Shown piece by piece: positions 53,923-63,822 of a DNA stretch of 64,000 nt (its first letter is position 1; every line of letters begins with the position of its first letter). The stretch lies in NCBI RefSeq assembly GCF_017104715.1, contig NZ_JAAGPI010000012.1:1-64000 (forward strand). Direction: 5' to 3'. This stretch comes from Burkholderia sp. Ac-20365 (lineage in GTDB: Bacteria; Pseudomonadota; Gammaproteobacteria; Burkholderiales; Burkholderiaceae). A program made the translations under genes and the position numbers. Under the pieces are notes generated by a model that saw only the letters and a program-made list of their open reading frames with translations, had not been told where the DNA came from and did no database searches.

Positions 53923-55212
53923 ATGCAATCTGCCGTCGTCGGCGCCGTACGCGTCGCCAGCCGCTTCCGCTGGACCGTCTGTGCGCTACTTTTCTTCGCG
54001 ACCGTCATCAACTACATGGACCGGCAGATTCTCGGTCTGCTCGCCCCGCTGCTTCAGCATGAAATCGGCTGGACGCAGGTGCAGTACGGCCGCATCGTGA
54101 TCGCCTTTTCCGCGTTCTATGCGATCGGTCTGCTGGGCTTCGGGCGCGTCGTCGACTGGCTCGGCACACGGATTTCCTACGCGGCCGCGATGCTGGTGTG
54201 GAGCATCGCCGCGATGCTGCATGCCGCCGTCGGCTCGGTGACGGGCTTCGCAATGGTGCGCGCGCTGCTCGGCATTGGCGAAGGCGGCAACTTCCCATCG
54301 GCGATCAAGACCACGGCCGAGTGGTTCCCGCGCCGTGAGCGCGCGCTCGCCACGGGCATCTTCAACTCGGGCGCGAATATCGGCGCCGTGTTCGCGCCCG
54401 CGATCATCCCGCCGCTCGCCGTGATGTACGGCTGGCGCGCGGCGTTCGTGATCATCGGCGCGATCGGCATCGTCTGGCTGGCCGTGTGGCTCGTCGTCTA
54501 CCGTTCGAACGACGGCAGCACGCAAGACGAAGCACTCGACGACACCCGTGACGACGCCGACTCGCTCGACGCCCGCAACGCCAACGCACCCGCGCCCGGC
54601 TGGGGCGTGCTGATCAAAAAGCGCGAGACGTGGGCCTTCCTGATCGGCAAGTTCCTGACCGATCCGGTCTGGTGGTTCTACCTGTTCTGGCTGCCGAAGT
54701 GGCTCAACGAATCGCGCGGTATGGACATGCAGCACATCGGCTTGCCGCTCGTCGTCATCTACGCGATCACGACGGTGGGCAGTATCGGCGGCGGCTGGAT
54801 TTCGTCGACGCTGCTGCGCAAGGGCTGGAGCGTGAATGCCGCCCGCAAGACGGCGATGCTGATCTGCGCGTGCTGCGTGCTCCCCATTGCGTTCGTTTCG
54901 CAAGTGGACAATCTGTGGGTCGCGGTCGGTATCGTCGGCCTCGCGGCGGCTGCGCACCAGGGCTGGTCGGCGAATCTGTTCACGACGGCATCCGACCTCT
55001 TCCCGCGCCGCGCGCTTGGCGCTGTGGTCGGTATCGGCGGGATGGCGGGTTCGGTCGGCGGCGTGTTGTTCTCGGAAGTGATCGGCCAGGTGCTGCAACG
55101 CACGGGTCACTACTGGGTGCTGTTCGCGATCGGCGCACTCGCCTATCTGGTCGCGCTCGTCGTCATGCATCTGCTGACGCCGCGCATGACGCCCGCCAAG
55201 CTCGATGCGTAA
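53923..55212 (+). CDS. MFS transporter, hexuronate type (ExuT-like)
   Basis: Transporter of 429 residues with about 12 helices; anion:cation symporter family signature INYMDRQILGLLAP in helix 1 and GIGEGGNFPSAIKTTAEWFP in loop 4-5, both typical of ExuT/GudP. ATG at 53923 after GGAGACAT. Next to a LacI repressor and uronate dehydrogenase, so the substrate is probably galacturonate or glucuronate. Confidence 0.9.
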   Translation: MQSAVVGAVRVASRFRWTVCALLFFATVINYMDRQILGLLAPLLQHEIGWTQVQYGRIVIAFSAFYAIGLLGFGRVVDWLGTRISYAAAMLVWSIAAMLHAAVGSVTGFAMVRALLGIGEGGNFPSAIKTTAEWFPRRERALATGIFNSGANIGAVFAPAIIPPLAVMYGWRAAFVIIGAIGIVWLAVWLVVYRSNDGSTQDEALDDTRDDADSLDARNANAPAPGWGVLIKKRETWAFLIGKFLTDPVWWFYLFWLPKWLNESRGMDMQHIGLPLVVIYAITTVGSIGGGWISSTLLRKGWSVNAARKTAMLICACCVLPIAFVSQVDNLWVAVGIVGLAAAAHQGWSANLFTTASDLFPRRALGAVVGIGGMAGSVGGVLFSEVIGQVLQRTGHYWVLFAIGALAYLVALVVMHLLTPRMTPAKLDA

Positions 55213-55273
55213 TTCCGCAAGCCGCGCCACGTTGCGCGGCGCACGGGCCGCAGCCCGATGCGCGAACCGATGG

Positions 55274-56266
55274 TCAGCTGTTAGCGGCCGTCGATTCACG
55301 CACGATCAGGCGCGGCTCGAACATCGAATGACCGGCTTGCGTGTTTCCGGCGAGCGCGTCGATCAGCTTCTGCATCGCCAGTTCGCCCATCTTCTCGCTT
55401 TGAATATCGACGGTGGTCAGTGCCGGCGACGCGTATTCGCCGTAAGGCACGTTGTCGACGCCCGTCACGGACACGTCGCGCGGCAGTTTGAAACCGAGCG
55501 ACGCGGCCTCTTTCATGAAGCCAAGCGCGATCAGGTCGTTGTAGCAGATCACCGCCTGCGGCCGCTGCGGTCCGAGCATCACGCGCGAGCAGGCCTGCTC
55601 GCCCGCTTTCGCGGTGGGCTCGTGCGCATCGTGCACGGCGAGCGTGAGGCCGGCTTCGTCGAGACACTCGCGCGCGCCGCGAATCCGCTCGTCGTTGATA
55701 CGCGCCTGGCCAAAGCCGAGATACGCAATCTGTCGATGTCCGAGATTCAACAGATGACGCGTGAGCATGTAGATCGCAAGCCGGTTGTCGATACCGACGC
55801 TCGGAATCGGCAGACCCGGACTGTGGCGCAGCAGCACGACCGGCTTGTGGAGTTCGAGCATCCATTGCGATTCTTCGTCGGGCATCCGCGAACTGATGAT
55901 CAAGCCGTCCACTCGCTGCGCCAGCGCTTCGATCAGCGAGCGCTCGCGCGCCTGGTTCTCTTCGGTATCGACCAGCAGCAACGTGTAGTCGTGCTGAAGC
56001 GCAACGCGGTTCGCGCCCTTCACGACGTTCGTGAAGTGCGGGTTGCTGATGTCGAGAATCGCGAGTCCGATGGTGCGCGTGCGGCCCGTGATCATCGAGC
56101 GCGCGAGCGGGTTCGAGCGATAGCCGAGCCGTTCGATCGCTTCCTTGAGCCGCGCTTCGACGGCAGGAGAAAAACGCTGCGCGCCGTTCATGTACTTGGA
56201 CACGGTCGCAACCGATACACCCGCCTCGACAGCCACGTCGCGAATTGTCGGGGAAACTTTTTTCAT
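55274..56266 (-). CDS. LacI-family repressor of uronate genes
   Basis: Regulator of 330 residues: HTH (about 5-55; TIRDVAVEAGVSVATVSKYM) then hinge and effector domain (about 63-325). The palindrome GGAAAACGTTTTCC occurs before itself, the MFS gene and udh, so it likely represses all three. Between MFS and udh, transcribed opposite to both. Confidence 0.92.
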   Translation of the reverse strand: MKKVSPTIRDVAVEAGVSVATVSKYMNGAQRFSPAVEARLKEAIERLGYRSNPLARSMITGRTRTIGLAILDISNPHFTNVVKGANRVALQHDYTLLLVDTEENQARERSLIEALAQRVDGLIISSRMPDEESQWMLELHKPVVLLRHSPGLPIPSVGIDNRLAIYMLTRHLLNLGHRQIAYLGFGQARINDERIRGARECLDEAGLTLAVHDAHEPTAKAGEQACSRVMLGPQRPQAVICYNDLIALGFMKEAASLGFKLPRDVSVTGVDNVPYGEYASPALTTVDIQSEKMGELAMQKLIDALAGNTQAGHSMFEPRLIVRESTAANS

Positions 56267-56271
56267 ACGAA

Positions 56272-56285
56272 GGGTAACGTTTTCT
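56272..56285. promoter_or_regulatory. Degenerate LacI operator before the repressor gene
   Basis: GGGTAACGTTTTCT, 11 of 14 matches to the palindrome, just upstream of the repressor ATG. Confidence 0.5.
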
Positions 56286-56397
56286 TGTGCTGTAAGCAGA
56301 TTGTCGCAGAAAACGCTGCACCCGAAATCCCCATATCTGCTATGACCGCCTTGCCGAAACTCGCAATTGACGTGGCCTCGGCATCGCCTTTATAGTT

Positions 56398-56411
56398 GGA
56401 AAACGTTTTCC
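56398..56411. promoter_or_regulatory. Perfect LacI operator before udh
   Basis: GGAAAACGTTTTCC, a 14-bp perfect palindrome 22 bases before the udh start; best site of the set. Confidence 0.8.
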
Positions 56412-56433
56412 TGAATTCTTCGAAGGATTAGCA

Positions 56434-57267
56434 ATGAACGAAACCTCTTCTGCGTCGCGCAAGCCCTTCCGTCGCCTGCTGCTGACGGGCGCGGGCGGCA
56501 ATCTGGGCCGCCAGCTGCGCGATGCGCTGGCCGGCTGGGCCGACATCGTGCGCGTGAGCGACATCGTTCCGGTGAGCGCAGCCGCTGCACACGAGGAAGC
56601 GAGCGTCGTCGATCTGGCGGACCGCGAAGCGGTGATGCATATGGTTGAAGGCGTCGATGCGATCGTGCACCTGGGCGGTATCTCCATCGACGCGCCGTTC
56701 GACGATCTGATCGAATCGAATATTCGCGGCACGTACAACCTGTACGAAGCCGCGCGCAAGCATGGCGTGAAGCGCGTGGTGTTCGCGAGTTCGAATCACG
56801 CGATCGGTTTTCATCCCGTCACCGAAGTACTGGATGCCGATTCGGGGCAACGCCCGGATAGCCTCTATGGCGTAACAAAATGTTTCGGCGAGTCGCTGTC
56901 GCGCTATTACTTCGACCGCTTCGGTATCGAAACCGTGTGCCTGCGTATCGGCTCTTCTTTCGAAGAGCCGAAGAACCCGCGCATGCTCGTCACGTACCTG
57001 AGCTATCGCGACTTCATCGAACTCGTGCGCTGCTCGCTGTTCACGAACCGCGTCGGCCATGCGGTCGTGTATGGCGCGTCGGACAATCCGATCAAGTGGT
57101 GGGACAACACGAAGGCCAATTTCCTCGGCTTCCGTCCGCGCGATAGCTCCACGCAATTCGCCGACCGCTTCCCGGTCAGCGCGCCGACGGCCGAATACGA
57201 CGACCCCGCGCAACGCTACCAGGGCGGCGCATTCGTGCTCGGTGAGCCGATGGAACGCAACGCTTAA
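56434..57267 (+). CDS. udh: Uronate dehydrogenase
   Basis: NAD-dependent SDR of 277 residues that oxidises D-galacturonate or D-glucuronate to the lactone. Motifs: LLLTGAGGNLGRQL, HLGGISIDAPFDDLIESN, VFASSNHAIGFH, and the catalytic YGVTKCFGESL (Tyr-x3-Lys). Length and pattern match Udh. The gene has a perfect operator just upstream and is followed by a strong terminator. Confidence 0.94.
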   Translation: MNETSSASRKPFRRLLLTGAGGNLGRQLRDALAGWADIVRVSDIVPVSAAAAHEEASVVDLADREAVMHMVEGVDAIVHLGGISIDAPFDDLIESNIRGTYNLYEAARKHGVKRVVFASSNHAIGFHPVTEVLDADSGQRPDSLYGVTKCFGESLSRYYFDRFGIETVCLRIGSSFEEPKNPRMLVTYLSYRDFIELVRCSLFTNRVGHAVVYGASDNPIKWWDNTKANFLGFRPRDSSTQFADRFPVSAPTAEYDDPAQRYQGGAFVLGEPMERNA

Positions 57268-57360
57268 AGCGCACGCATCAGTGCGTTTCATGCCGCATCA
57301 CGCGACAAAAGCAGCAAGACATTGCACGCGATGCAGACATTTTTCTGCATCGCGCGCGAA

Positions 57361-57390
57361 CGCCGGCGCAAGCGCCGGCGAATTTTTTTT
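57361..57390 (+). terminator. Strong rho-independent terminator after udh
   Basis: CGCCGGCG, CAAG loop, CGCCGGCG, then AATTTTTTTT. Confidence 0.9.
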
Positions 57391-57464
57391 CGCAGCCGCA
57401 ATGCATTGCCGGCACGCTTTCGCAACGTGTACCATGTCACCAGGGCAAACCCCGGAGGATGATC

Positions 57465-57770
57465 ATGGACAGGCAAGCAGTGCACTACCGGCGCCACGTC
57501 ATCATCCCACTTGCGTCCGTCGGCGCTCGCGGATACGCGGCCAGCGTGTTCGTCACCGGCCCGAGCGGACGGCGTAAAGCCTTTGGCATCCTCGGCTACT
57601 TTTCTTCCGAGGAAGAGGCGATCGAGTACGCGACGTCGTGCGCAAAAGCCCGCATCGAAGGCAATCTGATGCCGGGTCTGCCGCGCAAGCTCAGTGCTGT
57701 CCGGCACTGGTTCCTGCGTCACGGCATGCGTCGGCAACAGGGCGTGTTCGCACAGAACCCCTGGGAATGA
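57465..57770 (+). CDS. Small hypothetical protein
   Basis: 101 residues, basic (MDRQAVHYRRHVIIPLASVG), with a central GYFSSEEEAIEYATSCAKAR. GGAGG lies 6 bases before ATG at 57465. Isolated gene; no family recognised. Confidence 0.6.
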   Translation: MDRQAVHYRRHVIIPLASVGARGYAASVFVTGPSGRRKAFGILGYFSSEEEAIEYATSCAKARIEGNLMPGLPRKLSAVRHWFLRHGMRRQQGVFAQNPWE

Positions 57771-58042
57771 TCAGACGTTAGTTGTGCAATCAACGCGCCG
57801 TCAGTGCGCGCGTTCTCGACACGCAAACTAAACCGAAGCGTTCGATAATCGGAGAAGCTTCGACTCGCCGCGTTCCACACGCATGGCGGTCTTCGTCCCT
57901 TTTTGTTTTCGGGGATTTCTCTGCTTGTCGCTCGCCTGTTTCCACTTATCAGGCCTGCCAATTGCTGGCTATTGTCTGATTAAAGCCGCGAGCCATCTTG
58001 CAGCATGGCTGGCTCGCGTCGTTTGAACGAGCGTCAGTAAGT

Positions 58043-58885
58043 ATGATGACCACCCGAAAAATCCTGATGATTCTCGCCGGCCTCGTGCTCGGCGCCGCGC
58101 TGACCACCTATCTGATGGTGTTGCAGGCCGACCGCCGCGCAACAGCTGAAGCCACGGCTGGTATGGATGAATCTGCGCGCCCCTCCCCCATCGATCCGCG
58201 CGTCAGCGAAAACCATATGACGGCAGGCAGCATCGGTCAGTCGGCACCGTCGGACGCCATCACGAAGAGCGCTGCGGTTGCGCAGCAGCCGATTGCGCCA
58301 GTGCCAGCACCCGCTGCGCCTGCCGTGCCCGTCGCTCCCGCACCGGCACCTGTGACGGCTGCACCTGCGCCCGTCAAACCGCAAGCGCAACCGGCACCGT
58401 CGACGGCGGTCGCATCGGTGAACGTGCAGGACTCGGGCACACCGAAGGTCGTGCCGGCTCAACGCCCGCAGCGCGGACGCGATAATCTGGATCGTCGCAC
58501 GCAGGCCAATCAGGGCCCGACGGCCGAAACGAACGAACTGGTCAGGGAATCGGCGAAGCTCGATCCTGCGTTGCCGCCGCCGATGTCGTCGCCGTCCGCG
58601 AGCGTCAACACGCCTGCAACCGCGCAAGCAAGCGCGGATCAGCGCAGCACCTCTGGTGGTTCGTATCAATCGGGCGCCGCGCACACCGACCAGTTGGTGC
58701 GCGATTCCGCCAAGCTCGATCCTTCGCTGCCGCCGCCGGATATGTCTGCAGTTCGCGCAACGCCGGAGCAGCAGCAACGCGCGTCGAAGCCCGGCGCCGG
58801 TTCGAACGCTGTTGCAGCCGCGATGACGGACCAACTGGTCCACGATTCATCCAAGCTCGATCCATCGCTGCCGCCGCCGAAATAA
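58043..58885 (+). CDS. Pro/Ala-rich membrane-anchored protein with three tandem motifs
   Basis: 280 residues: N-terminal membrane anchor (about 7-27), a long Pro/Ala linker (about 60-150; repeated APAP units), then three copies of an 18-residue motif: TNELVRESAKLDPALPPP, TDQLVRDSAKLDPSLPPP and TDQLVHDSSKLDPSLPPP, about 45 residues apart. Probably spans the periplasm. It has a hairpin with GCGAGCCA arms upstream (57988-58017). No known family. Confidence 0.72.
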   Translation: MMTTRKILMILAGLVLGAALTTYLMVLQADRRATAEATAGMDESARPSPIDPRVSENHMTAGSIGQSAPSDAITKSAAVAQQPIAPVPAPAAPAVPVAPAPAPVTAAPAPVKPQAQPAPSTAVASVNVQDSGTPKVVPAQRPQRGRDNLDRRTQANQGPTAETNELVRESAKLDPALPPPMSSPSASVNTPATAQASADQRSTSGGSYQSGAAHTDQLVRDSAKLDPSLPPPDMSAVRATPEQQQRASKPGAGSNAVAAAMTDQLVHDSSKLDPSLPPPK

Positions 58886-58927
58886 CGCTTTCGCTTGCGT
58901 GCATCAGCACGCTGCAACCAAAGCACA

Positions 58928-58964
58928 ACAGCGCCGTTGCTCACACAACGGCGCTGTTTTATTT
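58928..58964 (+). terminator. Strong rho-independent terminator
   Basis: ACAGCGCCGTTG, 6-base loop, CAACGGCGCTGT, then TTTATTT, after the Pro-rich gene. Confidence 0.85.
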
Positions 58965-58991
58965 CACGCGCTCACTTCGGGTGACGACTGT

Positions 58992-59849
58992 TCAGACAGC
59001 AAAATCAGTCGATGCCGACAGCGCCTTCCATGTTTCCGTTTCCGTCGTCACATATGCGTTCTTGTCGGCGATCGCCTTGAGCGTGTCGGTGCCGAGCGGC
59101 AGGCGCAGCGGCGGCGTCTGCGCATCGACGAGTGTGACCATCGCTGTCGCCAGTTTGTCCGGATCGCCCGGCTGGTTGTGGTTCATGCCGACAGCGAAGC
59201 GGCGCACGTTACCCGACGTATCGTCGTAGTCGTCGATGATCTCCTTGCCGACCACGAGCGACGACGCATCCAGAAAGTCCGTGCGGAAATAACCCGGCTC
59301 GACAACGGTTGCGTGGATGCCGAGCGGCGCCAGTTCGCCATGCAATGCTTCCGTGATGCCTTCGACGGCAAACTTGGTCGAGCAGTACACGCCAAATCCC
59401 GGCCCCGAGCGATACCCGCCAACCGACGACATGTTGATCACATGCCCCGAGCGCTGCTTGCGCATCACGGGCAGCACGGCGCGCGTCACGTTCAGCAGAC
59501 CGAACACGTTGGTGTCGTACATGCGGCGCACGTCGGCATCGCTCGATTCTTCGACAGCGGCCAGCAGGCCGAAACCCGCGTTGTTGATCAGCACGTCGAT
59601 GCGGCCGAACTTCGCGACAGCGGCTTCGACGGCGGCTTTCGCCTGCGCTTCGCTCGTCACGTCGAGCGCGACGGGCAGCAAGGCGGGCGACTCGCCAAGC
59701 CGTTCGACGATGGCAGCAACGTTTCGACCCGCGGCGACGACTGCGTTGCCATCGGCGAGTGCTGCTTCGGCGATCAGCGCGCCCAGACCGCGCGAAGCGC
59801 CCGTGATGAACCAGACGCGCTTGAACTGTTGTTGCGTGGCGTTGCTCAT
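58992..59849 (-). CDS. Classical SDR oxidoreductase
   Basis: NAD(P)-dependent reductase of 285 residues: TGASRGLGALIAE at the start, NNAGFG, the catalytic Ser in NMSSVGG and YCSTKFAVEG. It resembles SDR family proteins under LysR control. Divergent from a LysR gene 118 bases away. Substrate unknown. Confidence 0.92.
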   Translation of the reverse strand: MSNATQQQFKRVWFITGASRGLGALIAEAALADGNAVVAAGRNVAAIVERLGESPALLPVALDVTSEAQAKAAVEAAVAKFGRIDVLINNAGFGLLAAVEESSDADVRRMYDTNVFGLLNVTRAVLPVMRKQRSGHVINMSSVGGYRSGPGFGVYCSTKFAVEGITEALHGELAPLGIHATVVEPGYFRTDFLDASSLVVGKEIIDDYDDTSGNVRRFAVGMNHNQPGDPDKLATAMVTLVDAQTPPLRLPLGTDTLKAIADKNAYVTTETETWKALSASTDFAV

Positions 59850-59967
59850 TTCCTGCTCCTACGTTCGTGGTGAAAGTGAAACGAAGAATAGGACGTCCGA
59901 TTCGCATAAACTAGCCGTCGATTGCTAGACTGATAATCAACTTTTATTTGCTAATCGGAGAGCCGCG

Positions 59968-60894
59968 ATGAACGAGGTCCGCGCCATTTCGATCTTTGTC
60001 CGCGCCGCCACGCTTGGCAATCTGCGCAAGGCGGCCGTCGATCAGGGCATCTCGCCGCAAGCGGCCAGCCACGCTGTGATGCAGCTGGAAAAGTCGCTGG
60101 GCGTGCGGCTCTTTCATCGGACCACGCGCAAGCTGAGCCTGACGGAAGAAGGCGAGCGGCTGCTGCAGAGCGTCGAACCGGCGCTTGCCACGCTCTCCAC
60201 GGCCATCGACGACGCGCGCCGCGCCAAAGATGAAGTCGCCGGTCCGCTGCGCGTGAGCGCGCCGATGGCGCTCGGTCGCGCGGTGCTATGGCAGTCGGTT
60301 CTCGAATTCGCCGCGCTCTACCCCGACGTGCAACTCGACGTACGCTTCGACGACCATTTCACCGATCTCGTCAGCGATCGCGCCGACGTCGGTTTTCGCG
60401 GCGGTTCGCCACCAGCGGGCGGCACGATCGCGCGGCGGCTCCTGCCTATCCAGTTGATCGTGTGTGCGTCGCCGGCGTATCTCGCACGGCACGGCAAGCC
60501 GGCCACAGTCGACGATCTCGCCGGGCATCGCTGCACGGGATACCGGCGCGCGAACACGGGCAAGCTGGCGCCGTGGGAATTTCTGATCGGCAAGGAAATC
60601 GTCTATCGCGAAGTCCCCGCGACACTATGCGCGAACGACATCGATGCGGAAACGGAAGCGGTTCTGGCGGGTCTCGCGATTGGACAGCTCGGCAGTTTCT
60701 CGGCCGTCTCGCACATTCGCAGTGGACGGCTCGTGCCGCTGCTCACGAAACACATGACGCAGCGCGAGTCCATTTACGTCTACTACCGTTCCCGCACTGA
60801 GCAGCCGCTGCGCGTGCGGACGTTTATCGATTTCATGATCGCGCGGCTCGCGGATAACACGGCGTTCTATCTGGAGCCCGCAGAACTGCGCTGA
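59968..60894 (+). CDS. LysR-type regulator divergent from the SDR
   Basis: 308 residues: HTH (about 1-60; AAVDQGISPQAASHAVMQLE) and effector domain (about 90-295) of the CrgA-like type. Probably regulates the divergent SDR gene. Confidence 0.93.
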   Translation: MNEVRAISIFVRAATLGNLRKAAVDQGISPQAASHAVMQLEKSLGVRLFHRTTRKLSLTEEGERLLQSVEPALATLSTAIDDARRAKDEVAGPLRVSAPMALGRAVLWQSVLEFAALYPDVQLDVRFDDHFTDLVSDRADVGFRGGSPPAGGTIARRLLPIQLIVCASPAYLARHGKPATVDDLAGHRCTGYRRANTGKLAPWEFLIGKEIVYREVPATLCANDIDAETEAVLAGLAIGQLGSFSAVSHIRSGRLVPLLTKHMTQRESIYVYYRSRTEQPLRVRTFIDFMIARLADNTAFYLEPAELR

Positions 60895-60899
60895 AGGCA

Positions 60900-60936
60900 A
60901 AAAAACGCGCCCGTCCACATGATGCGAACGGGCGCG
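60900..60936 (-). terminator. Terminator for the aminopeptidase gene
   Basis: CGCGCCCGT/ACGGGCGCG arms; on the minus strand followed by a T-run (A-run at 60900-60905), 24 bases after the aminopeptidase stop. Confidence 0.75.
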
Positions 60937-60959
60937 CGATCCTTCAAGACACGTGGCGC

Positions 60960-63134
60960 TTACTCGGTCTTGCTACGCGACTTCAGCTTGCCTTGATAAC
61001 GCAGTACCGGACGCTCCGGCTGTACCTGCTGCGGCGTCACCATCAACTGACGGCGTGCCATCGCCGTGACCGGCGGCGTGATCGAGCCAATCGTCGTGGC
61101 GCGCGAAGGAATGGCGAGACCCGAATTCACAAGCATCTTTGCTTCCATCTGCAGATTGGTCAGCAGCACCGGATCGCTCAACGCGCTGCTCTGCGCGAGC
61201 AACTGGCTCCACGCGTTGTCGCCGTAGTTCGTCACGTAGTAGTCGAGCCCGCTCGGATCCGCGACGACTGCCGTGCATCCATTCACGCGCACCTGCATCT
61301 GCGTATCCTTCAGCGCGACCGTCTTGCGACGCGCAAGACCTTCGCCATAAGCGAGCGTCAACGGCACCGTCCATTGAATGCCCGGATACAGGTTCTGGTT
61401 CGGATACGGCGACTGCTTCAGCGTGACCACCGTTTCGTTGCTGGTCAGATCGCATTGCGTATCGAGCGACACCAGCGGCACGCCCGTTTGCCGCACGAAG
61501 CTGTCGCCGATCGCCACCATCGGCTCGCCGCTGACCTTCGCCAGTTCGTCCCACAGACGCTTCGGCGTCGAGTTGCCGAGCGCGTAGTCGGCCAGATACG
61601 ACTGCAGGCCTCTGCGCATCACGCCATCGCCGAGATAGTTCTCGATCATCTTCAGCACGATGCCGCCCTTGTCGTACGTGAACGGGCTCGCGCTCAACAC
61701 GAAATCGTTCGATGCCCAGTCGTTGAAGTTCGGTTGCACCGGGAACGATGTGTTGCGCAGATCACGCGACATCACCGCGTACTTGGTCTTCACCTCGTCG
61801 ACCCAGCTGAAGCGATCGGGGAAGAACAGGATCTTCGTGCGGTTCTCGAAGTATGTCGCGAACGATTCGTTCATCCATACGTCGTCCCACCAGTCGAGCG
61901 TAACGAGATCGCCGAACCACTGATGCGCGGCTTCGTGCGTGAGCACTGTCACGCCATAGTCGGACATCGTCGTGCCGGGCGGCGGAAGAATGTCGTCGGC
62001 GAATTCGAGAATGGCGCCCCAGTTCTCCATCCCGCCGAAGTTCAGATCCTTCTGCTCCTTGAACGCATCGTTCGCGGCGATCGTGTCGAACTTCGTCAAC
62101 GGCAGCGGGATGCCCGTATAGCGATAGTAGTAATCGAGCGCCTGCTTGGTCTGCTGCATCGCGGGCACGGCCCAGTCGCGCATGCCGGGCGGCGTGAAGA
62201 TCCGCAAGTGCAGATTCTTCCCGTCCTTCAGCGGACTCTTGAAGTCATCTTCGAGCGTATCGAACATGCCGCCGCCGAAGAACAGCAGGTATTGCGGCAT
62301 CGGCGGTGTCCTGTCGAACGTGACGCGCTTGTAGCCGCTATCCACGTTGACGGACGGTAACTCGGCCGCGTTCGACACGACGCGCCAGCTCTGCGGCACT
62401 TCCGCCGACACTTCGTACGTCATGCGGAACGCCGGCTCGTCCCAGCCGGGGAACCATTGGCGCGCAAGATTGGTTTCGCCCTGCGTGAGGATCGCGCCGC
62501 TCGTGGTGCCGTCGGTCGCTTTCAGGTCGACGCGGAAAATGCCTTCCGCCGCCGAGCAGCCGGGATACGGATCGTCGCCGCAACTGCCGCCCGTTTTCGT
62601 GGCGGGATCGTCATAAGTCTTGAAGTTGATGATGCCCGACCACTCCATATGCAGCGAGTAGTTGCCCGGATGAATCTGGCCGCTGACGGGCCGCAGCTGA
62701 TAGAAGTCGCCGTCGTCCTGCGGCGTCGCGATCAGCTGGATATTGCCCGGCTGCAGCGTCGTCTTGCCGTTCACGAACTTGATGCGATGCCCGGCGATCA
62801 CGATCTGGTTGATGTTCTTCGTGACCTGGATTTCGACATCTGCGCGGCCATCGAACGCGTTCAGATCGGGGTTAGGCCTGAACCACAGTTTGTAGTTGAT
62901 CGGCTTCACGGTATCGGGCAACTCGACGGGCGGCACCGTCTTGTTGACCGATGTGTCGGCGACGATCGGCGACTCCGGCGCTGCAAGCGCCGGCTGCGAC
63001 GCAGGCGCGGTCGCGCCCACCTGTGCCGATTTGCTCGAAGTGAGACCTCCATCGTCTCCGCCACCACATGCACTCAACACCAGCGTCGCAGCCAGCAACA
63101 GGCACTGCGTCTTTAACCGAAAACATGCTCGCAT
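60960..63134 (-). CDS. Lipoprotein M1 family metallopeptidase
   Basis: Protein of 724 residues with a lipoprotein signal (LVLSAC, Cys-22). M1 domain about 75-560: GGMENWGA substrate-binding motif and zinc site HEAAHQWFGDLV...NESFATY, i.e. HExxH plus Glu 18 residues on. Followed by a C-terminal region with paired Cys. It lacks a full ERAP1-like helical domain, so it is shorter than PepN. Outer-membrane or periplasmic peptide breakdown is likely. Confidence 0.92.
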   Translation of the reverse strand: MRACFRLKTQCLLLAATLVLSACGGGDDGGLTSSKSAQVGATAPASQPALAAPESPIVADTSVNKTVPPVELPDTVKPINYKLWFRPNPDLNAFDGRADVEIQVTKNINQIVIAGHRIKFVNGKTTLQPGNIQLIATPQDDGDFYQLRPVSGQIHPGNYSLHMEWSGIINFKTYDDPATKTGGSCGDDPYPGCSAAEGIFRVDLKATDGTTSGAILTQGETNLARQWFPGWDEPAFRMTYEVSAEVPQSWRVVSNAAELPSVNVDSGYKRVTFDRTPPMPQYLLFFGGGMFDTLEDDFKSPLKDGKNLHLRIFTPPGMRDWAVPAMQQTKQALDYYYRYTGIPLPLTKFDTIAANDAFKEQKDLNFGGMENWGAILEFADDILPPPGTTMSDYGVTVLTHEAAHQWFGDLVTLDWWDDVWMNESFATYFENRTKILFFPDRFSWVDEVKTKYAVMSRDLRNTSFPVQPNFNDWASNDFVLSASPFTYDKGGIVLKMIENYLGDGVMRRGLQSYLADYALGNSTPKRLWDELAKVSGEPMVAIGDSFVRQTGVPLVSLDTQCDLTSNETVVTLKQSPYPNQNLYPGIQWTVPLTLAYGEGLARRKTVALKDTQMQVRVNGCTAVVADPSGLDYYVTNYGDNAWSQLLAQSSALSDPVLLTNLQMEAKMLVNSGLAIPSRATTIGSITPPVTAMARRQLMVTPQQVQPERPVLRYQGKLKSRSKTE

Positions 63135-63822
63135 GATTCGTCCTTATCGGATAAAGCGGCTCTGGAAATGTGTGGTTTTATGTTTCTCTTTTTATTAGAA
63201 AAAAGACGCAAAAGGTCTCCCTCACGCGCATTAAGGCGAATGAAAGATTTGCAATAAACAGGCGATAAAAGGCCTCGGCCAGATCGCCGATATTTACATT
63301 ATTAAAACGTGAGTCAGAGAAAAAATTACGACGTGACAGCGGCGCATCCGGTAAAACCGCATGCATACAGAGTCGCATGCCGACGACAGGCCTGATAATA
63401 ATTTCATGCGCCCGTTTCGAATGACCGTCAGCTTACGATGAGCGGTAGATTAGTTGGGCAAACGTCAGCATGTCAACTTCCATTACAAAATATTTCTCGA
63501 GCTTTAATACTATGCTTTACGAATAATTCATTGCTGAATATTGCCGATAGATTCGTATTTATTTTGCATAATCCATTCATCTGTTTTTACGTCATACATA
63601 AACGAATTCAAAGATCGTCCTGAATGGCAGCAATCCGGTTAAAAAGCAATTAACGCATCGCATTCAATGAATGCCGAATAAGCCAATTAATCAGGAATCC
63701 CATGCGAAGAAGGCAATGCGCGATCGCGCGCGAGGCACGCCGCCCGCGAGTGCGCCACATGCTATATTTATCGGACGATTAGAACATCGTTCCTGCGACG
63801 GGCATTGCCAACGGACCGCGAT
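63135..63822. other. AT-rich intergenic region
   Basis: AT-rich (roughly 63180-63680) compared with the flanks. A 66-codon frame at 63178-63378 is not supported. Expected to hold promoters for the aminopeptidase and the last gene; possible H-NS target. Confidence 0.4.

Noticed and set aside
53986..55299. 437-codon frame antisense to the MFS gene
   Set aside because: Arg/His-rich shadow; the MFS motifs on the plus strand are clear.
60993..62360. 455-codon frame antisense to the M1 peptidase
   Set aside because: Arg/His-rich shadow of a well-supported gene.
63178..63378. 66-codon minus frame in the AT-rich gap
   Set aside because: No ribosome site and no recognisable motif; most likely chance in AT-rich DNA.
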